Shown here one piece after another: positions 7,285-13,537 of a stretch of DNA of 26,503 nt (positions are counted from its first letter, which is position 1; every line of letters begins with the position of its first letter). Source of the DNA: JBJFGR01 sp051892875 (GTDB lineage Bacteria > Pseudomonadota > Gammaproteobacteria > Enterobacterales > Succinivibrionaceae); the NCBI GenBank assembly GCA_051892875.1, contig JBJFGR010000156.1:1-26503 (forward strand), read 5' to 3'. The notes below the pieces were generated by a model. It was not told the DNA's origin, searched no databases, and worked only from the letters and a program-made list of their open reading frames with translations. The position numbers and the translations under genes were made by a program.

Positions 7285-7404
7285 TTTATTGTCAAAATAA
7301 TTTCTTTAGCACAGTCTTCAATAGATTTACCTAATCTACAACATCTATGTGCTATATCATGTTATAAATAGAATAGGAGAAAATTTGATATTTAGGAGAA
7401 ATAT

Positions 7405-7782
7405 ATGAATTTAACAGAAGCAAAGCAAATACTTAAGAATGCGGGTTACTATCTTGAAGAACAAGTTAATAGACATCCGTTAATACCTGAACATTTTGAT
7501 AAATATCTTAAAAAGTTACTTGATAATTATGGTTTCCATGAAAGGGAAAAGAATACTGACCCTGAACCCATGACATATCTATACAAATATGATATGAACT
7601 TTACAAGATTTGAAATTTCCGAAAAGGGAGAATATGACGATGAAATTATAGTTAATATTCTTTTCTCGGGTATCAGTTCGGATGGTTCAGTCTATACGAT
7701 TGTCGCAAACGATACAAGTTATGACGGTGACAACATAGAAGACTTTAAAGCAGATTTGGACCAAGTTTTCAACGTTAAATAG
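7405..7782 (+). CDS. Hypothetical acidic protein with MNLxEAKxILKNxGY start, 125 aa
   Basis: Not recognised. AGGAG lies 6 bases before the ATG; a second similar site lies further upstream. The N-terminus (MNLTEAKQILKNAGYYLEE) forms a short amphipathic helix almost identical to that of the convergent protein at 7836-8183, while the rest of the two proteins differs. The remainder is acidic, with strand-rich segments (EIIVNILFSGI, GSVYTIVAND). The shared N-terminal module may be a targeting or assembly tag; that is inference. Confidence 0.7.
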   Translation: MNLTEAKQILKNAGYYLEEQVNRHPLIPEHFDKYLKKLLDNYGFHEREKNTDPEPMTYLYKYDMNFTRFEISEKGEYDDEIIVNILFSGISSDGSVYTIVANDTSYDGDNIEDFKADLDQVFNVK

Positions 7783-7801
7783 ATTATCTGAAAGTATTTA
7801 A

Positions 7802-7833
7802 AAATAAGGGTTGACAATAGCCCTTATTTTTAT
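7802..7833. terminator. Bidirectional terminator between convergent genes
   Basis: A 9-bp perfect stem AAATAAGGG (7802-7810) / CCCTTATTT (7821-7829), with A and T runs on both sides, serves both convergent genes. The 10-nt loop starts with TTGACA, exactly as in the composite terminator/promoter elements, but only a poor -10 (TATTAT) follows on the plus strand. Confidence 0.8.
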
Positions 7834-7835
7834 TA

Positions 7836-8183
7836 TTATTCTTGGTCATAATTCATTATATAATCTCTAAGCAATGCGATGGCATCTTCTTCATCAAAAG
7901 AAACCTTATAGCTATCATTTAGTTCATAACATTTCTTATCATCCCAATGAAGTGTTGGGTCAAACCTGAAATAAACAATCTTACAATATTCTGCTCCAAC
8001 AATAGCCTTTAAGTAACCTTTACCATATCTTTGATAAACTTTCTTTATCCAATCAAATTCACCTTTGGTCTTTTCAAAACCGCATACTTTGAACAAGTTA
8101 TCAAAATCTTCTTTAGTGGCTACTTTGGATTCTACTATATAACCATTATTCTTTAAAATTTCTTTTGCTTCATTTAAATTCAT
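7836..8183 (-). CDS. Hypothetical protein with MNLxEAKxILKNxGY start, 115 aa
   Basis: Not recognised. The ATG at 8183 follows AGGAG by 6 bases. The N-terminus (MNLNEAKEILKNNGYIVES) repeats that of the plus-strand gene at 7405-7782. The rest is alpha/beta, with aromatic and charged strands (CKIVYFRFDPTLHWDD) and an acidic C-terminal helix. Its upstream region contains two TGTAAAC-type inverted repeats; the nearer one supplies a TTTACA -35 for this strand. Confidence 0.7.
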   Translation of the reverse strand: MNLNEAKEILKNNGYIVESKVATKEDFDNLFKVCGFEKTKGEFDWIKKVYQRYGKGYLKAIVGAEYCKIVYFRFDPTLHWDDKKCYELNDSYKVSFDEEDAIALLRDYIMNYDQE

Positions 8184-8194
8184 ATAATACTCCT

Positions 8195-8223
8195 ATTATA
8201 TTTATATCGAATACTAATGTAAA
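8195..8223 (-). promoter_or_regulatory. Candidate minus-strand promoter built on an operator half-site
   Basis: On the minus strand, TTTACA (8218-8223), a 17-nt spacer and TATAAT (8195-8200). The predicted start (about 8188) would leave the AGGAG at 8190-8194 untranscribed, so the true start may differ; TTTAGT-N16-TATAAA slightly upstream is an alternative. Confidence 0.4.
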
Positions 8224-8235
8224 CTAAATTTTACA
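8218..8235. promoter_or_regulatory. TGTAAAC-N5-TTTACA inverted repeat, distal copy
   Basis: TGTAAA (8218-8223) and TTTACA (8230-8235) form the 18-bp element found upstream of several promoters. This copy is 50 bp from the next one and is not adjacent to a plus-strand -35; it overlaps the minus-strand promoter candidate. Confidence 0.6.
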
Positions 8236-8267
8236 AAATAGCCTCCAGGGACCATTCCGGCCTCTAT

Positions 8268-8285
8268 TGTAAACAACTTTTTACA
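8268..8285. promoter_or_regulatory. TGTAAAC-N5-TTTACA inverted repeat upstream of promoter
   Basis: TGTAAA (8268-8273) / TTTACA (8280-8285), ending 9 nt before the TTTCCA -35. Same element, spacing class and orientation as at 13680, 17400, 20993 and 24839. Confidence 0.7.
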
Positions 8286-8294
8286 TAAAAAGGG

Positions 8295-8323
8295 TTTCCA
8301 AGTAATTCCAAATTTAGTATATT
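8295..8323 (+). promoter_or_regulatory. Promoter for the 8371-10587 unit
   Basis: TTTCCA (8295-8300), a 17-nt spacer and TATATT (8318-8323), followed by the leader TACTTGTTAAAATAAAAGAG, which resembles the leaders at 21043 and 24890. Confidence 0.7.
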
Positions 8324-8370
8324 TTACTTGTTAAAATAAAAGAGATAACACTTATAATAAGGATTTTATC

Positions 8371-8703
8371 ATGAAATTGGAAGTAAGAACGTTTGTAAGA
8401 CATGGAATACCGTGGATTTGTAGTATTTGTCTGACTTGTGGTAAAAGTGTTTGTTAAAGTGATAATTTCTGCAAGAAATGTGGTCAGGAATTGTCTTTTG
8501 AAAATTTTAAAGTTGTATTTAAAGATGGTGGCCATTCTTTTGACTTACCTCCTACTTGGTCTGAAATTATTATCGATGATAAAATCAGAAAGATGCGGTT
8601 TATGCAAGGTTTAAAAGAGCTTGAAAGGACGTGCAATATCAAAGATAACACTATTTTAAAAATTATGCGTGAACAATTTATTAAGACTTGTTTCGAAGGT
8701 TAA
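8371..8703 (+). pseudogene. Zinc-ribbon protein split by an in-frame TAA, 110 codons
   Basis: From the ATG at 8371 (AAGGA upstream) the frame encodes 28 residues ending CLTCGKSVC, then TAA (8455-8457), then continues in the same frame with SDNFCKKCGQEL and a further 70 residues to TAA at 8701. The two halves make one classic zinc ribbon, CxxCGK...NFCxKCG, so the stop interrupts a domain rather than separating two genes. The downstream half alone could start at a TTG (8491) but would lack the zinc site. Possible explanations are a recent nonsense mutation, recoding or sequencing error. Confidence 0.65.
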
Positions 8704-8707
8704 TACT

Positions 8708-8926
8708 ATGACACAAGCGGAAAAAGTATTTAAAGAATTGGATGACTTGTTTTGGAAGCTCAGAAAGAAATTTCCAAATATGACTTTGGAATGGCCGAAG
8801 CAAGTCTCTAAAAATCGAGTGGATTGTTGAATTACAAATATTCTCTATCGTAATTCACTTATCAGAAATGTAAAGAATGATATTATGCATTATCTGAATG
8901 GTGATTGGAAAGTTGGTAATTGGTAA
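8708..8926 (+). pseudogene. Hypothetical protein interrupted by in-frame TGA, 72 codons
   Basis: The ATG at 8708 follows AAGG by 8 bases. The frame runs 40 residues (MTQAEKVFKELDDLFWKLRK...), meets TGA at 8828-8830, and continues in frame for 31 residues (ITNILYRNSLIRNVK...) to TAA at 8924, 6 bases before the next gene. No frameshift is needed to join the halves, and composition is alike on both sides. No family is recognised. Broken gene or recoded codon (TGA as Trp or Cys) cannot be told apart here. Confidence 0.45.
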
Positions 8927-8932
8927 TTTAAA

Positions 8933-9166
8933 ATGCGTTATATTATTGGAAAATGTGCTACAAAATGGAGTGTCAGAAAACAATGTGAAGTAAATGATAT
9001 TTCATGGTTAGTCAATAATACTTCGTATTCTATGTGGACTTTTGATAGAAATTATGCACGTAATATAAATTATAACCCAGGATTTTCTTTTAATGAAGCT
9101 ATAGAATTAATGAATATATGGAAACGAAATGAACCTGATGCTTTATATTGGATAGAGGAACAATGA
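8933..9166 (+). CDS. Hypothetical protein, 77 aa
   Basis: Not recognised. It is intact although both flanking frames carry stops. The sequence is aromatic and tryptophan-rich (KWSVRKQCEV, ISWLV, MWTFDRNYARN, ALYWIEEQ), probably a small alpha/beta domain with a C-terminal helix (FNEAIELMNIWKRN). No good ribosome site is visible; translation may depend on readthrough or coupling from the previous frame. Its stop overlaps the next ATG (ATGATG). Confidence 0.6.
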   Translation: MRYIIGKCATKWSVRKQCEVNDISWLVNNTSYSMWTFDRNYARNINYNPGFSFNEAIELMNIWKRNEPDALYWIEEQ

Positions 9167-9321
9167 TGATTTAATGGTTTGTAAATGTCGATGGAAAATG
9201 GAGTAAACCTTATACTTATTATCCAGTCGCAAAATATAACAGTACTAAAAAGGACGTCAAAATCTATGAGGTTGATTTGGACGCTCTTCCAAAGAAAAAC
9301 CTCGTATGGAAATCTAAATAA
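9163..9321 (+). pseudogene. Small protein frame with TAA at codon 4, 52 codons
   Basis: GAGG sits about 6 bases before the ATG at 9163, which overlaps the previous stop. The frame reads M-M-I, TAA (9172-9174), then 48 clean codons of protein-like sequence (WFVNVDGKWSKPYTYYPVAK...) to TAA at 9319. No alternative start codon serves the long part. A single A-to-T or C-to-T change in an AAA or CAA codon would create the stop. No family is recognised. Confidence 0.5.
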
Positions 9322-9336
9322 AAAGGAAAAATAAAT

Positions 9337-9660
9337 ATGGAAGTAATTCTCATTGGTTTTATTCTTGGCGTGACCGGTCTGATTCTCAAGTGTATCGGTG
9401 TAGCTCTTCGCAAAGAACAGGTAAATGTAGTTGGTGAATGGTTTGATTCCGCTACAGCAGGTTTCTTTATTGGTCTAGGAATTGTTTGTATGACTGAAAA
9501 TATAAAACTGTATTCTCCGAATGAAATTCAGTCTATTGTTGACAAGTCGACTTGTTGGACAATTGATGGTCAGAAGCGTTGTGGTGAAGATTTTACGTAT
9601 GAAAATGAAAAAATTAAGGTAGAAAAGAAAGGTAATGATACCAATATCTATCTTAAGTAG
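9337..9660 (+). CDS. Membrane protein with soluble C-terminal domain, 107 aa
   Basis: Not recognised. AAGGA lies upstream of the ATG. Residues 2-23 form a hydrophobic helix with glycines (LIGFILGVTGLILKCIG), a short basic/acidic loop follows, and a second helix covers about 40-53. The last 50 residues are polar, with two cysteines (STCWTIDGQKRCGEDF) that could form a disulphide if outside the cytoplasm. It ends in TAG. Confidence 0.65.
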   Translation: MEVILIGFILGVTGLILKCIGVALRKEQVNVVGEWFDSATAGFFIGLGIVCMTENIKLYSPNEIQSIVDKSTCWTIDGQKRCGEDFTYENEKIKVEKKGNDTNIYLK

Positions 9661-9748
9661 ATGTTCTTATAGTTTATACGATAAAGACATTTATATGTAT
9701 CTAAATGATGGTAAATATATTGTTGAAAGAAAAGAATGTATAAAATAG
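9635..9748 (+). CDS. Small overlapping protein, 37 aa
   Basis: The ATG at 9635 lies in another frame at the 3' end of the preceding gene, 7 bases after a GAAAGG-like ribosome site. The product begins MIPISILSRC and continues SYSLYDKDIYMYLNDGKYIV, then a basic tail. It fills the otherwise empty gap up to the rtcB remnant and ends at TAG just before the AGGA of the next ATG. No family is recognised. Confidence 0.45.
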   Translation: MIPISILSRCSYSLYDKDIYMYLNDGKYIVERKECIK

Positions 9749-9754
9749 GATATT

Positions 9755-9982
9755 ATGATCAACATACAAGGTAAATATGGAATTGCGGATGTTTTTACTG
9801 ATAATATAAATTCAGAAACTTATGCGCAAATTCTTAATATGATGAATTAATGTTGGGCAAAAGATGCAAATATTAAAATAATGCCGGATTGTCATGTTGG
9901 TAAATCGGCAACAATTGGTACTACTATGAAAATTTCTAATAAAGTAGTGCCTAAAAGGCTTTTCCAGATAGTGTTAAGGTAA
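9755..9982 (+). pseudogene. rtcB: RtcB RNA ligase remnant: in-frame TAA and 3' truncation
   Basis: RtcB joins RNA 2',3'-cyclic phosphate or 3'-phosphate ends to 5'-OH ends. The frame encodes the N-terminal 65 or so residues of an RtcB: INIQGKYGIADVFTDNI, AQILNMMN, TAA at 9848-9850, then WAKDANIKIMPDCHVGK and ATIGTTMKISNKVVP. By my recollection of RtcB alignments the TAA occupies a position that is often Gln (N-Q-E-F in relatives). After VVP the sequence diverges and stops, missing the GVDIGCG block and all later metal and guanylyl-histidine motifs of this roughly 380-480-residue family. No RNA ligase activity is expected. AGGA precedes the ATG. Confidence 0.8.
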
Positions 9983-9986
9983 TTTT

Positions 9987-10325
9987 ATGACATACGAAGA
10001 AGCACTTGAAATTATAAATGAACTTATTGAAGATAAGTCAATGATTATGGAATATGAGAATAAGGAAATGCCTGATTTTACAGTCACAGCAATTGCATAT
10101 ATGCCTTTGAATGCATCTGAAATGGTAATGCGAATGAATGGACATAGTTTCCGTTGGGATATGATCATTAGAAAGGATCGTATTGAATATAGACAACTTT
10201 ATCGTAATTTATCTGGAAAGATTGTTAAGGTAAAAGACACATCTATTCAAATTAAAAAAGTAAGTAAAGAAACATTCAGAAATTTTTTACAAGAACAGCT
10301 GATTCTTGGAAGGAGTTATAGATAA
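9987..10325 (+). CDS. Hypothetical protein, 112 aa
   Basis: Not recognised. It starts with a helix MTYEEALEIINELIEDKSMI, reminiscent in style of the short N-terminal helices of the proteins at 7405, 7836 and 13767. Strand-rich segments follow (DFTVTAIAYM, HSFRWDMIIRKDRIEYRQLY), with a basic C-terminus. It ends in TAATG, sharing a base with the next gene, and so is translationally coupled. Confidence 0.65.
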   Translation: MTYEEALEIINELIEDKSMIMEYENKEMPDFTVTAIAYMPLNASEMVMRMNGHSFRWDMIIRKDRIEYRQLYRNLSGKIVKVKDTSIQIKKVSKETFRNFLQEQLILGRSYR

Positions 10326-10438
10326 TGGGAATTCTATCTGTAGAATACAAGTTGACTTGTGAAATTGAAAGTCTGAGCAAGTCTTTATACAGTGAAAAAG
10401 TTGATTGTATCAAACGTTATTGTGGAGAAAATCAATGA
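10325..10438 (+). CDS. Small cysteine-containing protein, 37 aa
   Basis: Coupled by TAATG to the gene before and by ATGA to the gene after, which supports coding despite the length. The product (MGILSVEYKLTCEIESLSKS...) has three cysteines (12, 28, 33) and a mixed helical profile. AAGGAG lies about 10 bases before the ATG. No family is recognised. Confidence 0.55.
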   Translation: MGILSVEYKLTCEIESLSKSLYSEKVDCIKRYCGENQ

Positions 10439-10587
10439 AAAAAGTTCATTTTATAAACAGAAAGCTTGATTATAATTCAGAAATCATGGATAATCTGGTA
10501 AATAGTTTTATTGGAGAAGGTAATAGAATTCTTGAAAGTGTCCAATTGACAAATGATTATATTATCGTTCTATATAGAGATAATTAG
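10435..10587 (+). CDS. Small hypothetical protein, 50 aa
   Basis: The ATG at 10435 overlaps the previous stop (ATGA) and follows GGAG by about 7 bases, making it preferable to upstream in-frame alternatives. The product starts with a strand (KKVHFINRKL), has a helix (NSEIMDNLVNSFIGEGNRIL) and ends with a strand (DYIIVLYRDN). It is the last gene of the unit; a terminator follows 14 bases after the TAG. Confidence 0.6.
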   Translation: MKKVHFINRKLDYNSEIMDNLVNSFIGEGNRILESVQLTNDYIIVLYRDN

Positions 10588-10601
10588 AGTGAAATTTTTA
10601 T

Positions 10602-10630
10602 AAGATGGTTGACAATTCGACCATCTTTTA
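10602..10630 (+). terminator. Intrinsic terminator with a -35 box across its loop
   Basis: An 8-bp perfect stem AAGATGGT (10602-10609) / ACCATCTT (10620-10627) is followed by TTTTATT. The loop TGACAATTCG, with the last T of the stem, forms TTGACA, the -35 of the next promoter. Confidence 0.75.
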
Positions 10631-10637
10631 TTATATT
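10609..10637 (+). promoter_or_regulatory. Sigma70-like promoter giving a leaderless mRNA
   Basis: TTGACA (10609-10614), a 17-nt spacer and TATATT (10632-10637). The A of the next ATG is 7 nt after the last base of the -10, where transcription normally starts. Confidence 0.8.
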
Positions 10638-10643
10638 TAGACT

Positions 10644-11087
10644 ATGAAGATAAGTTTAAATGGTTTTAGTGATTGTGGTAAATGTTCTTTTGGAACATTA
10701 TTAGATGATTATGATACTGATGATAATCTAATTTATTTGGATCACAAAGAAGTTAAAATAGAAAAAGTGGAAGATTTGTTTCCGTTTTTGTGGCAACATG
10801 CTGGTATTTCTACAAAAGATGGAAATATTACAAAATCATATTTTTGGCAAGAAGGAACATGGTGGCATCATTTGTATGATGGCTCCCTTTGGAAATATGA
10901 TAAAAAAATTCTTTATTATATGAAAAAATTAAAAAAGGAAACTAATCTTAGAAAGAAAGAAGATATAGTATTAAACATTAAAACTTTAATGAATAAATTA
11001 AATAATTTATCATGGTTTCTTTTAAGAAATGATGAAAGAATGGAAGAAATTAAACAAGAACTAATAGAGGCAAATAATGGAATTTGA
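10644..11087 (+). CDS. Hypothetical protein, 147 aa, probably leaderless
   Basis: Not recognised. The N-terminal 90 residues contain SDCGKC near the start, an acidic stretch (DDYDTDDN) and an aromatic block (FWQEGTWWHHLYDGSLWKYD). The rest is a lysine-rich helical region (YYMKKLKKETNLRKKEDIVL) and a second helix. The SDCGKC segment is not a P-loop. There is no ribosome site and no room for a leader between the promoter and the ATG. It is the first gene of a unit reaching 13518. Confidence 0.7.
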   Translation: MKISLNGFSDCGKCSFGTLLDDYDTDDNLIYLDHKEVKIEKVEDLFPFLWQHAGISTKDGNITKSYFWQEGTWWHHLYDGSLWKYDKKILYYMKKLKKETNLRKKEDIVLNIKTLMNKLNNLSWFLLRNDERMEEIKQELIEANNGI

Positions 11088-11154
11088 TCAGAATTGGGTA
11101 GTAGTTAAGATTGGTGGAAGGAGGAATATAGATGAAAAATACTTTAATTGTTAA
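11077..11154 (+). CDS. Small protein overlapping both neighbours, 25 aa
   Basis: An excellent AGAGG ribosome site lies 6 bases before the ATG at 11077. The product (MEFDQNWVVVKIGGRRNIDE...) is short but bridges the 44-base gap between two genes, overlapping the first by 11 and the second by 23 bases. It could be a micropeptide or a coupling frame that delivers ribosomes to the kinase-like gene. Confidence 0.4.
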   Translation: MEFDQNWVVVKIGGRRNIDEKYFNC

Positions 11155-11653
11155 TTTGTTTGCAGGACCAGGAGCAGGTAAGTCGACTGGTGCTGCTTAT
11201 ATTTTTGCGAAATTGAAAATGGCTGGTATCGATTGTGAATATGTGTCAGAATATGCTAAAGATAGAGTTTGGCAAGATGACCAATTTCCATTACAACATT
11301 GTCAGCTATATGTAATTGGAAAACAGTGTTTAAAGATTGAAAGATTATTAGGTAAAGTGGATGTAATTATTAGTGATAGTCCAATAGCATTGGGCCCAAT
11401 GTATACAGATGAGAAGCCATATCAAGATGCAGCATTATATACTGCACACAAATATAAGAGAACTTTTAATATATTTGTAAGACGAAAGAATGTATACAAT
11501 CCTAATGGTCGAAATCAAACTGAAGCTGAAGCAATTGAAATCGATAATAGAATTAGAAAAATGTTGGATGATGAAAAATTCAATTACGTAACTTGTGATG
11601 GATCTCAGACTGATTATGATAAAATTGTAGAATTAATTAAGATGGATGTATGA
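11132..11653 (+). CDS. P-loop NTPase, kinase-like, 173 aa
   Basis: A Walker A motif GPGAGKST at residues 12-19 follows a hydrophobic strand. A Walker B-like DVIISDSP is at residues 77-84, and a later IFVRRKNVYNPNGR segment could be the lid with arginines. The SEYAKDRVW segment after strand 2 recalls AAA_28/NadR-type kinase domains and phage nucleotide kinases. The phosphoryl acceptor is not readable; a nucleoside, nucleotide or nicotinamide riboside are all possible. AAGGAGG precedes the start at 11132. Confidence 0.75.
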   Translation: MKNTLIVNLFAGPGAGKSTGAAYIFAKLKMAGIDCEYVSEYAKDRVWQDDQFPLQHCQLYVIGKQCLKIERLLGKVDVIISDSPIALGPMYTDEKPYQDAALYTAHKYKRTFNIFVRRKNVYNPNGRNQTEAEAIEIDNRIRKMLDDEKFNYVTCDGSQTDYDKIVELIKMDV

Positions 11654-11689
11654 AAAATGAGGAAGAATTAGAAAATCCAGGAGGATGTT

Positions 11690-12187
11690 TTGGATAATCA
11701 AGAAATTTTAAAGAATTTTAACACTGAAGCTGAATTGAAAGCATTAAGAGATGATGCAGCAAAGAAGCTTGAAGAAGTTAGAGAAGCAAAACGAGCAAAA
11801 GATCGTGAAAAGTCCATGCAGGATTGGGCTGGAAAATACGTAATTACTTATGGAAGAAATTATTTGAAAGCTAGTTCAAGAGAAGATAAATCTGACATTA
11901 AAATTGCACATATTATTTCTGTAGATTTTAAAGGAAGAAATTTTGTAAGATGCAAGGCTCATGTAATTCGCATTAAGTATAATGATGAACATGATTGGTT
12001 AAATGCAGGTTTAAATTCAGAAGGATATGGACAAGTTAAAATAGAGGCTTATATATCTCCATCATACGATATTCAAGATGATGAAGAAGTAAAGACAATT
12101 ACAAAAGAAGAAGCATTAAAAATAATTAATGACGCAAGAGAAGCAGCATTCATTATAGCAGATGAATGGGATAATGATGAGGAATAA
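11690..12187 (+). CDS. Hypothetical protein, TTG start, 165 aa
   Basis: Not recognised. The TTG at 11690 follows AGGAGG by 5 bases; the nearer ATG (11685) is out of frame and soon stops. The N-terminal 45 residues form a charged helix (ELKALRDDAAKKLEEVREAK). A strand-rich middle follows (KYVITYGRNYLKA, KIAHIISVDF, RCKAHVIRIKY), then an acidic C-terminal helix (TKEEALKIINDAREAAF). The next gene starts one base after its stop. Confidence 0.7.
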   Translation: MDNQEILKNFNTEAELKALRDDAAKKLEEVREAKRAKDREKSMQDWAGKYVITYGRNYLKASSREDKSDIKIAHIISVDFKGRNFVRCKAHVIRIKYNDEHDWLNAGLNSEGYGQVKIEAYISPSYDIQDDEEVKTITKEEALKIINDAREAAFIIADEWDNDEE

Positions 12188-12188
12188 A

Positions 12189-13043
12189 ATGAAGAAAATT
12201 TTAACAGAAAAAGTAGCTCCAGATTTTGGATGCATATTAGATACAAAATTAAAGATTGTAACTTACATCGATTTACCTATATCACATTATTTTGTTGGTC
12301 AGAATAATTGTTATAAAGAAACACATGAATTCGCTGTAGCAACAATTGATAATGTGTATATTGTTTATACAAAGGGTTTTAAACAACCTTACATTCAATT
12401 TGACTATACCGTTACATTTCTAAATGGTCAAACAATTACTAGAAATTCTAGAACAGAAAGAGTTGAAGAAGGTAAAGTAAAGAAAAAGTGGTTTGGCTAT
12501 TTTAATATTGATGATATTTATATTGGTAATTTAATTGCTGATAAGCTAACAGATTGTCGTCAAGTTGCAATCACTGAATATGCACATATTAAAGAAAGAG
12601 AATATATTGATTTGATTACTAAGAAGATTGGTAAGCGTATGCATCGTAATTTTTCTCAACAAGTTCAGTTTGTTGATTTTAAGGATGCACAATATAATGC
12701 TCTATTAGATATGATTGATGTTGTTGAATTAGCTCCAATTGACATTGAACCATATCTTACAGCAAGTGATGCTTCTAAGGAAATCAAGGATGCTTATAGA
12801 GAATATGCAAAAATGGAATTTGAAAAGTATCTTGCATCTAGTTCTTATAATAAAGCATTAGATGATTATCATCCTCGTATTTCATTAAATTCTATTGAAC
12901 TTTATGAATATAAGGTCACGTGGATTGCAGAACATACAGACGTATATAAGGATAGTAAGAAGTTTATCGATGATATTGATACAAATTCATTTAAAACAAG
13001 TGAATACGATAACTTTATAATTAAGAAGTCAAAGAAGAAATAA
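12189..13043 (+). CDS. Hypothetical protein, 284 aa
   Basis: Not recognised. The ATG at 12189 has GAGG at 6-base spacing and directly follows the previous stop; upstream in-frame ATGs lie inside that gene. Residues 1-110 are strand-rich (IVTYIDLPISHYFVG, NVYIVYTKGF, IQFDYTVTFLNGQTIT). Residues 110-230 are helical, with charged segments (HIKEREYIDLITKKIGKRM, EIKDAYREYAKMEFEKYL). The C-terminus is basic (KKSKKK). No membrane segment or catalytic signature is seen. Confidence 0.7.
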   Translation: MKKILTEKVAPDFGCILDTKLKIVTYIDLPISHYFVGQNNCYKETHEFAVATIDNVYIVYTKGFKQPYIQFDYTVTFLNGQTITRNSRTERVEEGKVKKKWFGYFNIDDIYIGNLIADKLTDCRQVAITEYAHIKEREYIDLITKKIGKRMHRNFSQQVQFVDFKDAQYNALLDMIDVVELAPIDIEPYLTASDASKEIKDAYREYAKMEFEKYLASSSYNKALDDYHPRISLNSIELYEYKVTWIAEHTDVYKDSKKFIDDIDTNSFKTSEYDNFIIKKSKKK

Positions 13044-13050
13044 ATATGAT

Positions 13051-13518
13051 ATGAATAGAAAAGTAATTGTAAAGAATGAATTGACTGATTTAAAAGGAAA
13101 ATCTTTTCCAGAAGGTTTAGCACAATTAGTTAAACAAAAAGTTAAACGTAATCAAATGTTTTCAAAATTGATTGAATTAGTTAAAACTGGAAAATCCTTT
13201 GAAGAAGAATCATTGCAATACAATTATAAAGGTAAAGATAAAGACCAAATTTGGGAATGTATGGAATTCTTTTATCAAAATCTATGGAATAAAGAGTTTA
13301 GAGAATTCATTTATACAGACTCAAAAGATGAATGGGAAAATTATCATATTCAATTAAAATATAAAGACCATTTTTCAGAAGTGACTATTGTTTATGGCAT
13401 TGGTGCATTTTGTGTAATTGCTCCAATTGAGTCATTAGATGATAAAAAATCTACTATTTTGGATTTGGAAAAAATATACGTAAAAACTTCTGGTGACATC
13501 ATTACTTTTGTAAATTAA
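13051..13518 (+). CDS. Hypothetical protein, 155 aa
   Basis: Not recognised. A basic N-terminal region (MNRKVIVKNELTDLKGK, VKQKVKRNQ) precedes an acidic/aromatic middle (IWECMEFFYQNLWNKEF). A strand-rich C-terminal half follows (YHIQLKYKDH, SEVTIVYGIGAFCVIAPI). It is the last gene of the unit that starts at 10644. No clear ribosome site precedes the ATG. Confidence 0.65.
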   Translation: MNRKVIVKNELTDLKGKSFPEGLAQLVKQKVKRNQMFSKLIELVKTGKSFEEESLQYNYKGKDKDQIWECMEFFYQNLWNKEFREFIYTDSKDEWENYHIQLKYKDHFSEVTIVYGIGAFCVIAPIESLDDKKSTILDLEKIYVKTSGDIITFVN

Positions 13519-13537
13519 AGTTTACATTTGAAAAATT

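Noticed and set aside
7811..7839. Plus-strand promoter from TTGACA in the convergent terminator loop
   Set aside because: The -10 at the right distance is TATTAT and transcription would run antisense into 7836-8183; probably a relic of the composite element.
10644..10700. P-loop in the SDCGKC segment of the 10644 protein
   Set aside because: It lacks the GxxxxGK[ST] pattern and a Walker B motif.
11650..11697. 15-codon frame MKNEEELENPGGCFG between two genes
   Set aside because: Too short to judge; the region is explained by the AGGAGG ribosome site of the TTG start at 11690.
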